Positions 26,169 through 35,078 of a stretch of DNA of 40,432 nt are shown one piece after another (positions within the stretch are counted from its first letter, which is position 1; each line of letters starts with the position of its first letter). The translations under genes and the position numbers were made by a program. The notes below the pieces were generated by a model. The model was not told where the DNA came from. It saw only the letters and a list, made by a program, of their open reading frames with translations, and did no database searches. The stretch comes from Alphaproteobacteria bacterium (GTDB lineage: Bacteria > Pseudomonadota > Alphaproteobacteria > Rs-D84), in contig JAFZIM010000049.1 in NCBI GenBank assembly GCA_017554365.1, positions 1-40,432 on the forward strand, read 5' to 3'.

Positions 26169-26192
26169 CAAACCGCCCATTCGGGCGGTATT
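26169..26192 (-). terminator. Rho-independent terminator
   Basis: Stem ACCGCCC (26172-26178) / GGGCGGT (26183-26189), loop ATTC. On the minus strand it is followed by a T-rich tract, so it ends the transcript of the unknown protein encoded at 26196-27095. Confidence 0.8.
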
Positions 26193-26195
26193 GGT

Positions 26196-27095
26196 TTATG
26201 AATTTAAATTTTTAACCAATTCTTTTATTTTGTCTTGAAGTTGATTATATATTACTGGCCCTGCTTCTTCCGTTAATTTTAATGAAGCCCTTGCTGCTTT
26301 ACCACTAGTTTTATAAAAAACAACCCTATCACTAAATAATGTTTCAAGGTCTTTAAATTCAATTTTTCTGCCATTATAATTGAATTCTACCCCATTTAAA
26401 ACATTGTTTATTTCTGTTACATGTCTTAACACTAACAATGATTTTTTACCACTTATAACATCAGGGATAACATTGTCTTTTAAAAATTCTATCATTATTT
26501 TAATAGATGGCAAATTACTTATTATATTCTTAGAATCGTTCCATTTTTCAGAATGATAAGGACATAATTCCAAATCACAAACATTTTGTGCTATCAATTT
26601 TCTTGCTTCCGCAAAACAATCTATTTCTTCTGGTACCTGCCCTTTTAAATCACATGCAATTTTTTCTATTAAGTTTTCAAATTTTCCCCATACTTTTTTA
26701 TCATTTTGTTCTCTTTTAAACCAGTATCTACCACCACCTGTTTTTTCTAATTTTGGATCAAGATAATAAAATGGATATTGATTTGTTTGCTTAAAATTAT
26801 TTTTCCAAACATCTAATAAATCTTGTTTTTGCCAATTTTCATGTTCATCTTCCCCTGCCCCAGGATTCAAAGTGACAATATATATTTTTGCATTTTCAAT
26901 ATCACCCATAAATGGTTCACATGGCAAATCTTCATATAACAATGTATTTTTTGAATTATATACTGATAATTTTTTCGTTAATAAATTATTATCTTTCAAA
27001 ATTTGATAATCAGGTTTTGCTATATAATTACCTGTTGAAAAATTTTTAGATTCATTTTGCCAAAACGAAAGTAATACATTTGCTTTGTTTGCCAT
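26196..27095 (-). CDS. Unknown protein with weak uracil-DNA-glycosylase-like motif
   Basis: 299 aa, soluble and acidic, no signal peptide. An N-terminal region has MGDIENAKIYIVTLNPGAGEDE, where IVTLNPGAG resembles the loop in the uracil-DNA glycosylase superfamily, and LCPYHSEKWND later resembles its second motif region. Other stretches, KYWFKREQ-like aromatic blocks and LLVLRHVTEINNV, are unfamiliar. This is only a suggestion and the gene may belong to an unrelated uncharacterised family. AAGGAA precedes the ATG. It follows the kinase-like gene by 14 nt, so the two form an operon. Confidence 0.8.
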   Translation of the reverse strand: MANKANVLLSFWQNESKNFSTGNYIAKPDYQILKDNNLLTKKLSVYNSKNTLLYEDLPCEPFMGDIENAKIYIVTLNPGAGEDEHENWQKQDLLDVWKNNFKQTNQYPFYYLDPKLEKTGGGRYWFKREQNDKKVWGKFENLIEKIACDLKGQVPEEIDCFAEARKLIAQNVCDLELCPYHSEKWNDSKNIISNLPSIKIMIEFLKDNVIPDVISGKKSLLVLRHVTEINNVLNGVEFNYNGRKIEFKDLETLFSDRVVFYKTSGKAARASLKLTEEAGPVIYNQLQDKIKELVKNLNS

Positions 27096-27109
27096 ATTTA
27101 TTCCTTTTT

Positions 27110-27814
27110 TTATTTAGTATAAAATTTCCATAATTTTGCAAACATTTCTTTATCTGTATTTGGTTTTTGCACTATACACATAGAATCCCAATCTATGATA
27201 CTAACTATGTTCAATTTATCATCAAGACGTAAATTACTTGCATTTAAATCACGATGCGCCAACACAGATTTTTTTGTTATAATTTCATGACTTATTTTTC
27301 TTGCCTGAACACATTGTAAAAATCTTTGATTATCAGGTATTTTCATCACAGGTATTTTTTGCAAAGAATCTATAATATCCATAACCTGCTTTTTTATTTT
27401 CTTTTCATTTTTCTTGATTAAATCTTTATCAAAATCACGCATATCTGTACCCGATATTTTTTCTGCTACATACATAGGTATATGTTTAGCCACAAAAATT
27501 TCAGGTATTTGTACTTTCAAATAAGGTCTTATGAAATCAAGTAAAAATTTATAATCGTTCAATCTTTTCACAGGAACAAAACGGAAAATTTTTACATAAT
27601 ATTTGTTATTTACAACACAAGTAAATCTTTTCATACTAATCTGACGAACAAATTTAATATTTTTTACTTTTTCCCCATAAGTACGTTTAACAAATAACGC
27701 TATTGGCACATAGAAAAAGAATACATTTATTTTTCCACGAATATGGCGTCTATTTTCACGTCCTGGAATAAACCAAGACAAAAAAGTTCCGATATAAAAT
27801 GGTATTTTATACAT
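27110..27814 (-). CDS. Small protein-kinase-like phosphotransferase (APH/LPS-kinase type)
   Basis: 234 aa. The catalytic core follows the aminoglycoside phosphotransferase/kinase fold: a catalytic loop HRDLNASN with His187, Asp189 and Asn194, and a metal-binding IIDWD with Asp208. Residues 1-60 are very basic and partly hydrophobic, suggesting membrane association. Such small kinases include LPS core kinases and aminoglycoside or sugar kinases. It is divergent from the GT8 gene with a 135-nt shared control region, which favours a role in surface glycan modification. AAGGTG ribosome site. Substrate not known. Confidence 0.8.
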   Translation of the reverse strand: MYKIPFYIGTFLSWFIPGRENRRHIRGKINVFFFYVPIALFVKRTYGEKVKNIKFVRQISMKRFTCVVNNKYYVKIFRFVPVKRLNDYKFLLDFIRPYLKVQIPEIFVAKHIPMYVAEKISGTDMRDFDKDLIKKNEKKIKKQVMDIIDSLQKIPVMKIPDNQRFLQCVQARKISHEIITKKSVLAHRDLNASNLRLDDKLNIVSIIDWDSMCIVQKPNTDKEMFAKLWKFYTK

Positions 27815-27890
27815 ATTTTACACACCTTATTGATTATATTCCTAAGTATAATTTACAAGATTTCAAAAAACAATATTTTTATATTTTATC

Positions 27891-27919
27891 TTGCCTTGTA
27901 TTCATTTTTTATCTAGGAT
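27891..27919 (+). promoter_or_regulatory. Promoter of the GT8 gene
   Basis: TTGCCT (27891-27896), 17-nt spacer, TAGGAT (27914-27919). The leader is about 24 nt and contains AAAGG before the ATG at 27950. Confidence 0.45.
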
Positions 27920-27949
27920 TAAAAGCATAAAGAAACCAAAGGTTATTTT

Positions 27950-28876
27950 ATGTATAAATATAGTAAATTACGTCAAATAAGTGCAACTATTGCTGGTATT
28001 TTTGGAAAAAACAGAAAAACAAGACGTCTTAATCGTGATAAAATAAGATATCATGGTTTGATTGCAACCACAGGCCAAACAAGAATACCACGTAAAAAAT
28101 ACGAAGAAAAAATACCTATGGCTTTCTGTTTTGATGCACGTGGTTGTAAAATGGCTGCTGTGACGATGAAATCTGTGTTATTGGCTTCCAAAGACCGCTG
28201 TGATTATGATTTTTATTGTGTTGTAACCGAAGATGTTGGCAAAGAACAAAAAGATATTATCAATAGTGTTATCAAGGGTTCTGGTTCTTCTGTTCATTTC
28301 TTAAAAGGCAATCATGATTTTGATGAATCTTGGCGTGGAACATGGCCTGTGGCTATGTGGTATAGATTAATGTTACCAAAACTTTTGCCAAGCAATGTTC
28401 ACAGAATTATTTATGCTGATATAGATATGGTTTTCTTTAATGATTTAATCGATGTTTATGAATTAGAAATGGGCGATAATGTAATTGCTGCCGTTCCAAC
28501 AAGAACAAATAAATACATAAATTCAGGATTTTTATTGATGGACATAGATAAAATCAGAAAAGAAAAAATTTATGATGAATGGGTAAAATCTTCACGCGAA
28601 CATCAATATAAAAACCCAGACCAAGATGTTTTGAATTATACTTTGATTGGGCGTATTTTATTTTTACCTTTGAAATATAATTTTCAATTATCACATGGTT
28701 CACGTATATTCAAAATATATCCAAAAATTGAACTGGACGAATTAGAACATAATTTGGTTTGTCTGCATTATTCAGATTATATGAAACCTTGGGCCAAGAA
28801 AGGCGAAAGACCTGTATTTTCTGAATATTGGTGGAAAATCGCGAACCAGACAGGTTTATACAAAGACCAAGATTAA
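27950..28876 (+). CDS. Glycosyltransferase family 8 protein
   Basis: Cytoplasmic glycosyltransferase of GT8, the family of LPS galactosyl/glucosyltransferases and glycogenin. Seen: N-terminal sugar-nucleotide strand MAFCFDARGCKMAAVTMKS, the metal-binding DxD motif in RIIYADIDMVFFND, YINSGFLLMDIDKIRKE and DQDVLNYTL with KYNFQLSHG. All major GT8 landmarks are present in 308 aa. The first 50 residues are basic and lie outside the fold, possibly a membrane anchor. Its divergent neighbour is a small kinase, consistent with LPS core or other glycan assembly. Ends 4 nt before the convergent acetyltransferase gene. Confidence 0.9.
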   Translation: MYKYSKLRQISATIAGIFGKNRKTRRLNRDKIRYHGLIATTGQTRIPRKKYEEKIPMAFCFDARGCKMAAVTMKSVLLASKDRCDYDFYCVVTEDVGKEQKDIINSVIKGSGSSVHFLKGNHDFDESWRGTWPVAMWYRLMLPKLLPSNVHRIIYADIDMVFFNDLIDVYELEMGDNVIAAVPTRTNKYINSGFLLMDIDKIRKEKIYDEWVKSSREHQYKNPDQDVLNYTLIGRILFLPLKYNFQLSHGSRIFKIYPKIELDELEHNLVCLHYSDYMKPWAKKGERPVFSEYWWKIANQTGLYKDQD

Positions 28877-28880
28877 TATA

Positions 28881-29429
28881 TTATTGTTTTTCTTTTATAT
28901 AAATCAAAGAATCACATTTACCAACACATTTTGCGTATGATGCCATCGGTAAACGTTGATTTAATTTATATCCATTATTTGTGGCTAATTTTTCAGATTT
29001 TGTATTTCCATTATCTATATCTAAAACGATTTTATTAAATCCAAAATTAAATAATTCGTTTTCAAGGTTAGATAATGCTTCACTCATATATCCAAAACCA
29101 TTTGCGGACTGAATTAACCAATAACCTATTTCACAAGAATTATTTTTGATATTGAAAAAACGAATTCTGCCAATTAATTCATCATTTTGATAAATACCAA
29201 ATAACATACCTTCATTTTTTTCAAATTGATGTTGTCTATGTTCTAATTTTTTTATTATATCTTCAACACTATGCAATTCACCAAAATGCCCCTGCCACGC
29301 TTCCAAATAATCACGATTAGCATTTATAATATCTAATAAGATTTGTGCATTTTGCTGTGTTATATCAATCGTTTTTAATATTAAACGTTTAGTTTTTATA
29401 ATCTTTGGAAAATTTGATAAGGATTTCAT
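28881..29429 (-). CDS. GNAT acetyltransferase, RimJ/RimL type
   Basis: 182 aa. Seen: TKRLILKTIDI at the start, EAWQGHFGELHSVEDI, the beta-strand GIYQNDELIGRIRFFNI and the acetyl-CoA region EIGYWLIQSANGFGYMSEALSNL, then NKIVLDIDNGNTKSEKLATNNGYKLNQRLPM. These match ribosomal-protein N-acetyltransferases and spermidine-type enzymes. Substrate cannot be inferred. Starts directly after the stop of the next gene upstream (29430-29810), so the two are translationally linked. Confidence 0.9.
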   Translation of the reverse strand: MKSLSNFPKIIKTKRLILKTIDITQQNAQILLDIINANRDYLEAWQGHFGELHSVEDIIKKLEHRQHQFEKNEGMLFGIYQNDELIGRIRFFNIKNNSCEIGYWLIQSANGFGYMSEALSNLENELFNFGFNKIVLDIDNGNTKSEKLATNNGYKLNQRLPMASYAKCVGKCDSLIYIKEKQ

Positions 29430-29810
29430 TTATTTTTCCATTATATTAAGAACAGGTAATTTCTTATATTCTTCCATATCATTTATATATGTATATGTGC
29501 CAATCTTTCTATAACATTCATCTTGGTTTAATTTTATTGTATCACCGCGGTTGGTTTTTGATTTATTTTTATCATCAAGAGCAATTAAATACACAATAAA
29601 ATTATAATCTATACCATTTGTTGCAAGAACTATGCCTTTGCTAAAAGGTGCAACCACACGCATTTCAGAAATATCAGATAAACACTCACTTGGTTTTTCA
29701 AAAGGTATAAAACCAATATCATTACTTGTATGATTTTTATGCGTGATAAACATAAAATAAGCAGCAAATCCCAAACATAAACCTATTGTAAAAAACAATA
29801 TTTTTTTCAT
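29430..29810 (-). CDS. Small secreted or membrane-anchored protein, unknown
   Basis: 126 aa with an N-terminal membrane helix or signal anchor (MKKILFFTIGLCLGFAAYFMFIT) and a short soluble domain with two Cys (CLS at about residue 43 and CYRKIG at about 97). Not recognised. The ATG at 29810 has GGGGGCG before it. Its stop abuts the start of the acetyltransferase gene. Lies downstream of the terminator at 29874, so it begins a separate transcript from the large secreted operon. Confidence 0.75.
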   Translation of the reverse strand: MKKILFFTIGLCLGFAAYFMFITHKNHTSNDIGFIPFEKPSECLSDISEMRVVAPFSKGIVLATNGIDYNFIVYLIALDDKNKSKTNRGDTIKLNQDECYRKIGTYTYINDMEEYKKLPVLNIMEK

Positions 29811-29871
29811 ATTTCGCCCCCATATATTTTATTTTATAAGATACCGCAAATTTTATAAAAATCAACCAAGA

Positions 29872-29898
29872 ATAAAACCGCCATTTTGGCGGTTTTAT
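29872..29898. terminator. Rho-independent terminator
   Basis: Stem CCGCCA (29878-29883) / TGGCGG (29887-29892) extended by AAAA/TTTT. It ends the large minus-strand operon right after the frameshifted gene. Confidence 0.85.
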
Positions 29899-30262
29899 TA
29901 TTTTATATTTCCATTATTCATTAATTGATTAATATCTATTTTGAAATTAAGCATTATGTATCTTGATTCTGCTTCCAAACGTTGTTTAATTTCAGCCAAT
30001 CTTTTTTCGAATTTTTGTACTTTGCTTATATTTACAACACTTTTTGTTTTTTCATTTTTCAACCACATACTTATATTCTTAAAAGATTCTATTAACCCCT
30101 TAATACCATCATATTTACCCGCTTCCCAATGCGGAGTTTCAACATAAGGTTCTTGATTAGGGTATATCTTGGCATAATTAAATCGTCAGAAAATCTTGAT
30201 ACATCTTGATCTTCACGATTATAACCATTAGGTGCTTTTCTAAACGATGTGTAATAAGACAT
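29898..30262 (-). pseudogene. Frameshifted gene for a 121-aa unknown protein
   Basis: The minus strand begins MSYYTSFRKAPNGYN at ATG 30262 with AAAAGG upstream, but this frame stops after 56 residues. A second frame continues as PNQEPYVETPHWEAGKYDGI and runs to a stop at 29898, ending in charged helices. The join falls at the GGG run 30160-30162; one extra G there would give a single 121-residue reading frame. The start lies 1 nt after the stop of the upstream gene and a terminator follows, so it is a true operon gene. It may be a sequencing or assembly error, a pseudogene or a phase-variable gene. Function is not recognised. It fills the otherwise gene-free 453-nt gap. Confidence 0.7.
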
Positions 30263-30263
30263 T

Positions 30264-31094
30264 TTATTTTGCCTTTTGATTTACAAAATTAACAACTATG
30301 TTCATGTTGTGATTACATAATTCATAAACATCTTGCAAATCTATATTGCCATTATCGTTTGGTTCTGAATATTCATCTAATTGTTCGTCTTCTGCTGCCC
30401 AAGCATTTTCTATTGCTTTTGCAGTTTCTATTTTTTTGACGAAACGATTTTCTTTGATTCTTAATTGTTTAAAATATTCATCAGCAGATTTTTTTAATTC
30501 TTTTTCTTCTGCTTTTTCCTGCATCAAATAAGAATATCTGGTGCTAAATACAATATTAGTATTAAATGCAACATCGCTATCAAATGTACCGAATAATTCA
30601 GCAAATTCTTTTTCAGCAACAGGTAAATCTGTATTCTTTTTGCTTTCCATTTCATATTCAGAAACCAATTTTTGCAAATTAGATTCTTTGTTATCTGGCA
30701 ATTCATATTGATAATTTTGTAAAACAGATTTGCAATTATACGCATTCATTCTTGCCTTGAAACGTTTTTGTTTTCTGGCTTTATGATTATCATGTTTATT
30801 TTTTACTTTTCCTATTTTTAACAATCCCCACCTTAATAATGCAGGTTTTATATTTAATTTTTCAATTGCAATTGGTTCGATTTCTTTTTGTTTATTATTT
30901 TCAATATCACGTTCTAATAATTCCCCAAGTATAATCACAGGTTGAGGTTCTTTTACAATCTTGGTAGTATTATCACGAATTTTATTAACCTTTTTTGCAC
31001 CTGTTAATTTTGATGTATTAACAAATGTTTTATAATTGATATCTTTATAAGATTTGAATAATTTGTTTTCTAAAACAGGACAAACAATCTTCAT
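30264..31094 (-). CDS. Lys-rich 276-aa protein, unknown
   Basis: Not recognised; no signal peptide or membrane helix. The N-terminal half is strongly basic (many Lys, Asn), with NKHDNHKARKQKRFKARM, the C-terminal half contains a long helical acidic region (QEKAEEKELKKSADEYFKQL) and ends in an acidic and then polar tail. Predicted cytoplasmic, possibly nucleic-acid- or membrane-surface-binding. AAGGAA lies before the ATG at 31094. It lies 72 nt behind the 1303-aa gene without a terminator, and 1 nt before the frameshifted gene, so it belongs to the same operon. Confidence 0.8.
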   Translation of the reverse strand: MKIVCPVLENKLFKSYKDINYKTFVNTSKLTGAKKVNKIRDNTTKIVKEPQPVIILGELLERDIENNKQKEIEPIAIEKLNIKPALLRWGLLKIGKVKNKHDNHKARKQKRFKARMNAYNCKSVLQNYQYELPDNKESNLQKLVSEYEMESKKNTDLPVAEKEFAELFGTFDSDVAFNTNIVFSTRYSYLMQEKAEEKELKKSADEYFKQLRIKENRFVKKIETAKAIENAWAAEDEQLDEYSEPNDNGNIDLQDVYELCNHNMNIVVNFVNQKAK

Positions 31095-31166
31095 ATTTTT
31101 TCCTTTTTTTGTTAGCGTAAGGAAAAATATGGCACAAAATTTTTATATCGTCAATAAAAATATTTA

Positions 31167-34100
31167 TTATTGGGAAGCCCTATCACCAGCACGGATTCCA
31201 GCCATAATACCGATTAAATCATGACCGAACGTTGAAAAATCTGTTGTTGCAGTTGTCGCAGTTGGTGTGACTGATGTGACATGTGTTGTTGGTGGAACAC
31301 TTGTTCCAGATGGCATCGGCAAAGCCCTTGCCATGTTATCAACGTTATTTGTGACACCTGTTGTAAGTGTTTCAACCTTTGGTAAACTGCCTAACAAATC
31401 GTGTTCCGCATTAATATCAGCCATTATACCCTTTAATTGATTACGTAATATATCATCAGCCCCGGCTTTGTCTTCATGGAATTTCTTTGCCAAATCATAC
31501 CAACGTTTCTTAATTTCAGCGTCTGTTGCATTTGGCCCTAATCCCCATTTTTGTAATATTTCCGCACGTGTTGATGCAGGTTGACCAATTCTATATGTAC
31601 TATCCAAATCCCCAACATTGCGGGCAGCATTTGTTGCAGCACGTGCAGCATCGCTTGTAGCATCAGCAGCCCTTTCAGCATTTCTTGCAGCATCAGATGC
31701 TGTATTCGCAACATCGTCAACATGTGCAGGTAATGCCAATTGTGGTTTTGCAACATCATCAACTTTGCTACCAGCACCAGAAAGCATTTGCCCCAGCCTG
31801 TTATAACCTGCTTCTTGAGAAATAAATCTATTACCACCTTCGGCACTGATATCCATATATCTGACGGAACCATTACTTAATTCAATTTCTCTTAACCCGT
31901 ACTTTGACATTTCTTCATTCCAAGAAGATGGCAATCTATTCCAAACTTGGGTTTCTGATAATTCTTTACCTGTTTTCATATCAGTATAAACAACTTTGCC
32001 ATTAACAATGCTTTCTCTGACACCTACTTCCGCTAATGTTTCTGAACCATCGGCAGCCCTTACAACACTTGTTGTTGTACTTGGTGTTGGTAATGCCAAT
32101 TGTGGTTTAGCAACATCATCAACCTTTGATAAAGCATTTGCGACATTATCTGCTTTATCCGCAGTTCTTACCGCAGTTGTAGCCGTTGTTTCAGTAGCAC
32201 GAACAGCAGAAGCACCTGCGTTGACTGCGTTATCAACTTTGTTATATGTCACACCCATATCAGCCAATTGTTGTGTTATCATATCAACCTTGGCTTGTCT
32301 TGAAACCATTTCTGCCTTGCTTACCTGACCCGCATGTTCAGTAGCCCAATTCAAACTTTGTTGTGCTTTATATAAATCGGCTTCTACTGCAGCAATTTGT
32401 TCTTGTCTCATAACGGCCTTGCCTGCCATTTCTATATTTTCACCAGAACCAATAGTGCCAGCATATCTGTTATATATTTGATTACGTAATTGATGGTCTG
32501 CCTTTGCCATTTCTCGTTCATGTTTCGTTGCAGTACCTGCTGCACGTTTTGCTTCACGTTCAGCAATATCTTGTAAATGTTTAGCATCTGCACGCGACAT
32601 AGAACCAGCAGTTAATGCTTTTGTTTCGGCTGGGGCTGGCAATGCCTTTAACACATCATCTGCAGCGGCTGGCAATGCCAATCTTGCAGCATCATCACCT
32701 GCGCCAATTGCCAATTTTGCAGTATCATCACCCGCACCAATTGCTAATTTTGCTGCATCGTCAGCATGTGCTGGCAACGCCTTCATCGTGGTTGCAGCAG
32801 GTAATGCCTTTTGCATCTTTGTTGTGACCACAGCAGTAGTTTTTGCAAGACGTGGTACTTTACCCAAAATCCATTTACCAATACTTGTGAACAATGATGC
32901 CATCTGCATTGTCACACCAATTGCACGCCATACCTGTTCAGGTTCCCAAGAACCAGCAGCAAACATAGAAAGTTGTGAATCTTCCAATTTAGTAAGGTTA
33001 AATACTTCTGAATTATCTGGAATCAATTCATACAAACGTGCCATTTCACTATCTATCGCATTAACTTCTGCGGCTGCAAAATCATTTTGCAAATTTGCTA
33101 ATCTTTGGAAATTATTTTTAATCATGCTTTCTGCACAACTAGCATCTTTACATTTATTACTTGCATTCAAGAAATCAACTGCGGCTTGTTGAATCTTTGC
33201 TGTTGCAACAGTTTCTACCCCGGCACCAACAACTTCAACCACCAATAATGCAGCGCCAACACCAGCAGCACCACCAGTTGCAACCGTCACAGCAGCAGCA
33301 CCAACCGCAACAACAACGATTGTTCCAACTTTGATACCTTGTTCAAGGTTTCTTGCAGCAGCACCCGCAGGCAATACACATTGTTCCAAATTAGCGTCCC
33401 AATGTGCAGATTGACATTCTGGGCAACTCTTTTTATCTTGGGCAGCAACGGCCTGACATACCTGTTCGGTAAGTCCCAAACAACCCTTGCCTGAATAAGT
33501 ACCACCATTAACAATACAATTGATTGCTTGTTTACCTGCCTTTTGATATGTTTTCCACATTTCAGAATTATCATCAAATACGAAATCGATTGGTTGGTCG
33601 TTCAAATAACAACGTAAAATATCATCTGTTTCAATATTTCCGTTCTTGATTTTTCCAACACCTTTATCACAAGTGAAAGATTTGATTTCAAATTTACCAG
33701 TACTTTGGATATATTGACGCAATTTACGGATAAGGTCTTGATTACCCTGAATTTGAATACCATGATAGAATATATAGTTATCAATACCTTCTATTTTTGC
33801 CAATTTATCCCCATCGTTTTTACCAAGACGTCTGTCGTCTAATACGCAAATCGTCATATTTTTATAATAATTCGGTACATAGAAATCTTTTTGGTTTGGT
33901 GTCAGACCAAATTTCTTAGCGGTCTTTTTCAATGCATCGGTACATTCACCCATACAAGCGTCCATATAAATATTACCATTTATATCAAGGGCTGTTGCAC
34001 CATGTAATTTACATACAGCAGTTGTTAAATCGCTTTGAATTCTGCCGTCCACAGATTCAACCACATCATCAAATTGGAATTCAAAGAATGTCTTTTTATC

Positions 34101-35078
34101 ATCAGTTGTACATTGAACCCAATCGTCATTAGATGCCTTACGATATTTATCAGAACAATGAACCACTTTGTTATATTTAAGCAATGCATATTCAGCAGCC
34201 AATCCAGTTGCCTGAATCATACCAACATTAGTCCAATTAAATACATCTTTGATACAATGTTCTTCGCCACCTGTCTTGCCCTTGTCAGCACCACAAACTG
34301 CTTTATAAGGCAAAGATTCTATACGTTGTTGTCTTACTGTATCTACTTCGTCATAGGTTGCATTACATAAACATTTATTTTCTTTTTTGAACCAGATAGA
34401 TGTATTTGCTTTACAGCCCAATTTATCACCCATTTGACCACAGAAAGCAAAACATTTTTCTCTTGAATTATTAGATTCATTTCCATCGTATTCTTTACGC
34501 AAACAATTTCCATTACCATCAGCGACTTCTGTATGACATGCGCCACCTTTGATATAAAATCCAGGATTACATGCATAAGCCAAACAAGTACAATTATAAC
34601 CTTTCTTAAATACAACCTCACCTGCATAAATGTTTGTTGATTTACATGTATCGCCTATTCTTGTTTTATCAGTAATTGTTTGTAAATTATTTGGATTTTT
34701 TCCGTTTGCATCAAGGCCAGGACAAAAACCACCCATAATTCCAGAATCTGCTTCTATTTGTGCATTTTCAAGCATTGTCGTAATGAAAGCACGACATTTA
34801 TCATAACCATCTTGTTTATATGTATTAAAACCTGCAACACGACAAAGATTAAATAAATCTTCAATAGATACATTACCAGTTGCCTGGTCCATAGTTTTTA
34901 CATATTCTTGGGCAACAGCAATTTGTTTATCTTCGTCTTGGATATGTGCGATAATACTTTGACCGATATTGTCAGATGAAAAGAAATATTTTTTTTCTTT
35001 TCCAATATAATCTTCAGCCAATCCGGAACTGATTGTTGTGAATAATAATAACAAAGATATCAACCAATGTTTAATCAT
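31167..35078 (-). CDS. Giant secreted Cys-rich protein with central membrane segment and J-like domain
   Basis: 1303 aa, not recognised as a known family. Order: signal peptide 1-21; Cys-rich extracytoplasmic region to about 570 with 30 cysteines, likely disulfides; Gly/Ala/Val hydrophobic stretch about 583-622 that could cross the membrane; Ala-rich low-complexity region about 755-825 with repeats; charged helical region 830-950; a second region with repeated VDDVAKPQLALP; a J-domain-like segment about 1168-1235 in which the hallmark HPD reads HED (1201-1203); and a Thr/Pro-rich tail. The topology suggests one face outside and, if the middle helix spans the membrane, the tail inside. Starts by overlapping the 315-aa gene by 4 nt. 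Confidence 0.85.
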   Translation of the reverse strand: MIKHWLISLLLLFTTISSGLAEDYIGKEKKYFFSSDNIGQSIIAHIQDEDKQIAVAQEYVKTMDQATGNVSIEDLFNLCRVAGFNTYKQDGYDKCRAFITTMLENAQIEADSGIMGGFCPGLDANGKNPNNLQTITDKTRIGDTCKSTNIYAGEVVFKKGYNCTCLAYACNPGFYIKGGACHTEVADGNGNCLRKEYDGNESNNSREKCFAFCGQMGDKLGCKANTSIWFKKENKCLCNATYDEVDTVRQQRIESLPYKAVCGADKGKTGGEEHCIKDVFNWTNVGMIQATGLAAEYALLKYNKVVHCSDKYRKASNDDWVQCTTDDKKTFFEFQFDDVVESVDGRIQSDLTTAVCKLHGATALDINGNIYMDACMGECTDALKKTAKKFGLTPNQKDFYVPNYYKNMTICVLDDRRLGKNDGDKLAKIEGIDNYIFYHGIQIQGNQDLIRKLRQYIQSTGKFEIKSFTCDKGVGKIKNGNIETDDILRCYLNDQPIDFVFDDNSEMWKTYQKAGKQAINCIVNGGTYSGKGCLGLTEQVCQAVAAQDKKSCPECQSAHWDANLEQCVLPAGAAARNLEQGIKVGTIVVVAVGAAAVTVATGGAAGVGAALLVVEVVGAGVETVATAKIQQAAVDFLNASNKCKDASCAESMIKNNFQRLANLQNDFAAAEVNAIDSEMARLYELIPDNSEVFNLTKLEDSQLSMFAAGSWEPEQVWRAIGVTMQMASLFTSIGKWILGKVPRLAKTTAVVTTKMQKALPAATTMKALPAHADDAAKLAIGAGDDTAKLAIGAGDDAARLALPAAADDVLKALPAPAETKALTAGSMSRADAKHLQDIAEREAKRAAGTATKHEREMAKADHQLRNQIYNRYAGTIGSGENIEMAGKAVMRQEQIAAVEADLYKAQQSLNWATEHAGQVSKAEMVSRQAKVDMITQQLADMGVTYNKVDNAVNAGASAVRATETTATTAVRTADKADNVANALSKVDDVAKPQLALPTPSTTTSVVRAADGSETLAEVGVRESIVNGKVVYTDMKTGKELSETQVWNRLPSSWNEEMSKYGLREIELSNGSVRYMDISAEGGNRFISQEAGYNRLGQMLSGAGSKVDDVAKPQLALPAHVDDVANTASDAARNAERAADATSDAARAATNAARNVGDLDSTYRIGQPASTRAEILQKWGLGPNATDAEIKKRWYDLAKKFHEDKAGADDILRNQLKGIMADINAEHDLLGSLPKVETLTTGVTNNVDNMARALPMPSGTSVPPTTHVTSVTPTATTATTDFSTFGHDLIGIMAGIRAGDRASQ
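31729..31763. repeat. Direct repeat copy 1 (35 nt)
   Basis: Nearly identical to 32089-32123 with one mismatch. It encodes the VDDVAKPQLALP repeat of the giant secreted protein (residues about 1106-1117); the copies are 360 nt apart. Confidence 0.8.
32089..32123. repeat. Direct repeat copy 2 (35 nt)
   Basis: Pair of 31729-31763. It encodes VDDVAKPQLALP at about residues 987-998. Confidence 0.8.
32691..32756. repeat. Two tandem 33-nt units in the giant gene
   Basis: Units 32691-32723 and 32724-32756 encode the 11-residue motif [AT]AKLAIGAGDD twice (residues 775-796), followed by a diverged third copy. They suggest slippage-driven length change of the linker. Confidence 0.8.

Noticed and set aside
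31538..32328. Open frames on both strands within the Ala-rich part of the giant gene
   Set aside because: They are by-products of repetitive Ala/Asp codons; the main frame has the signal peptide and continuous domain structure.
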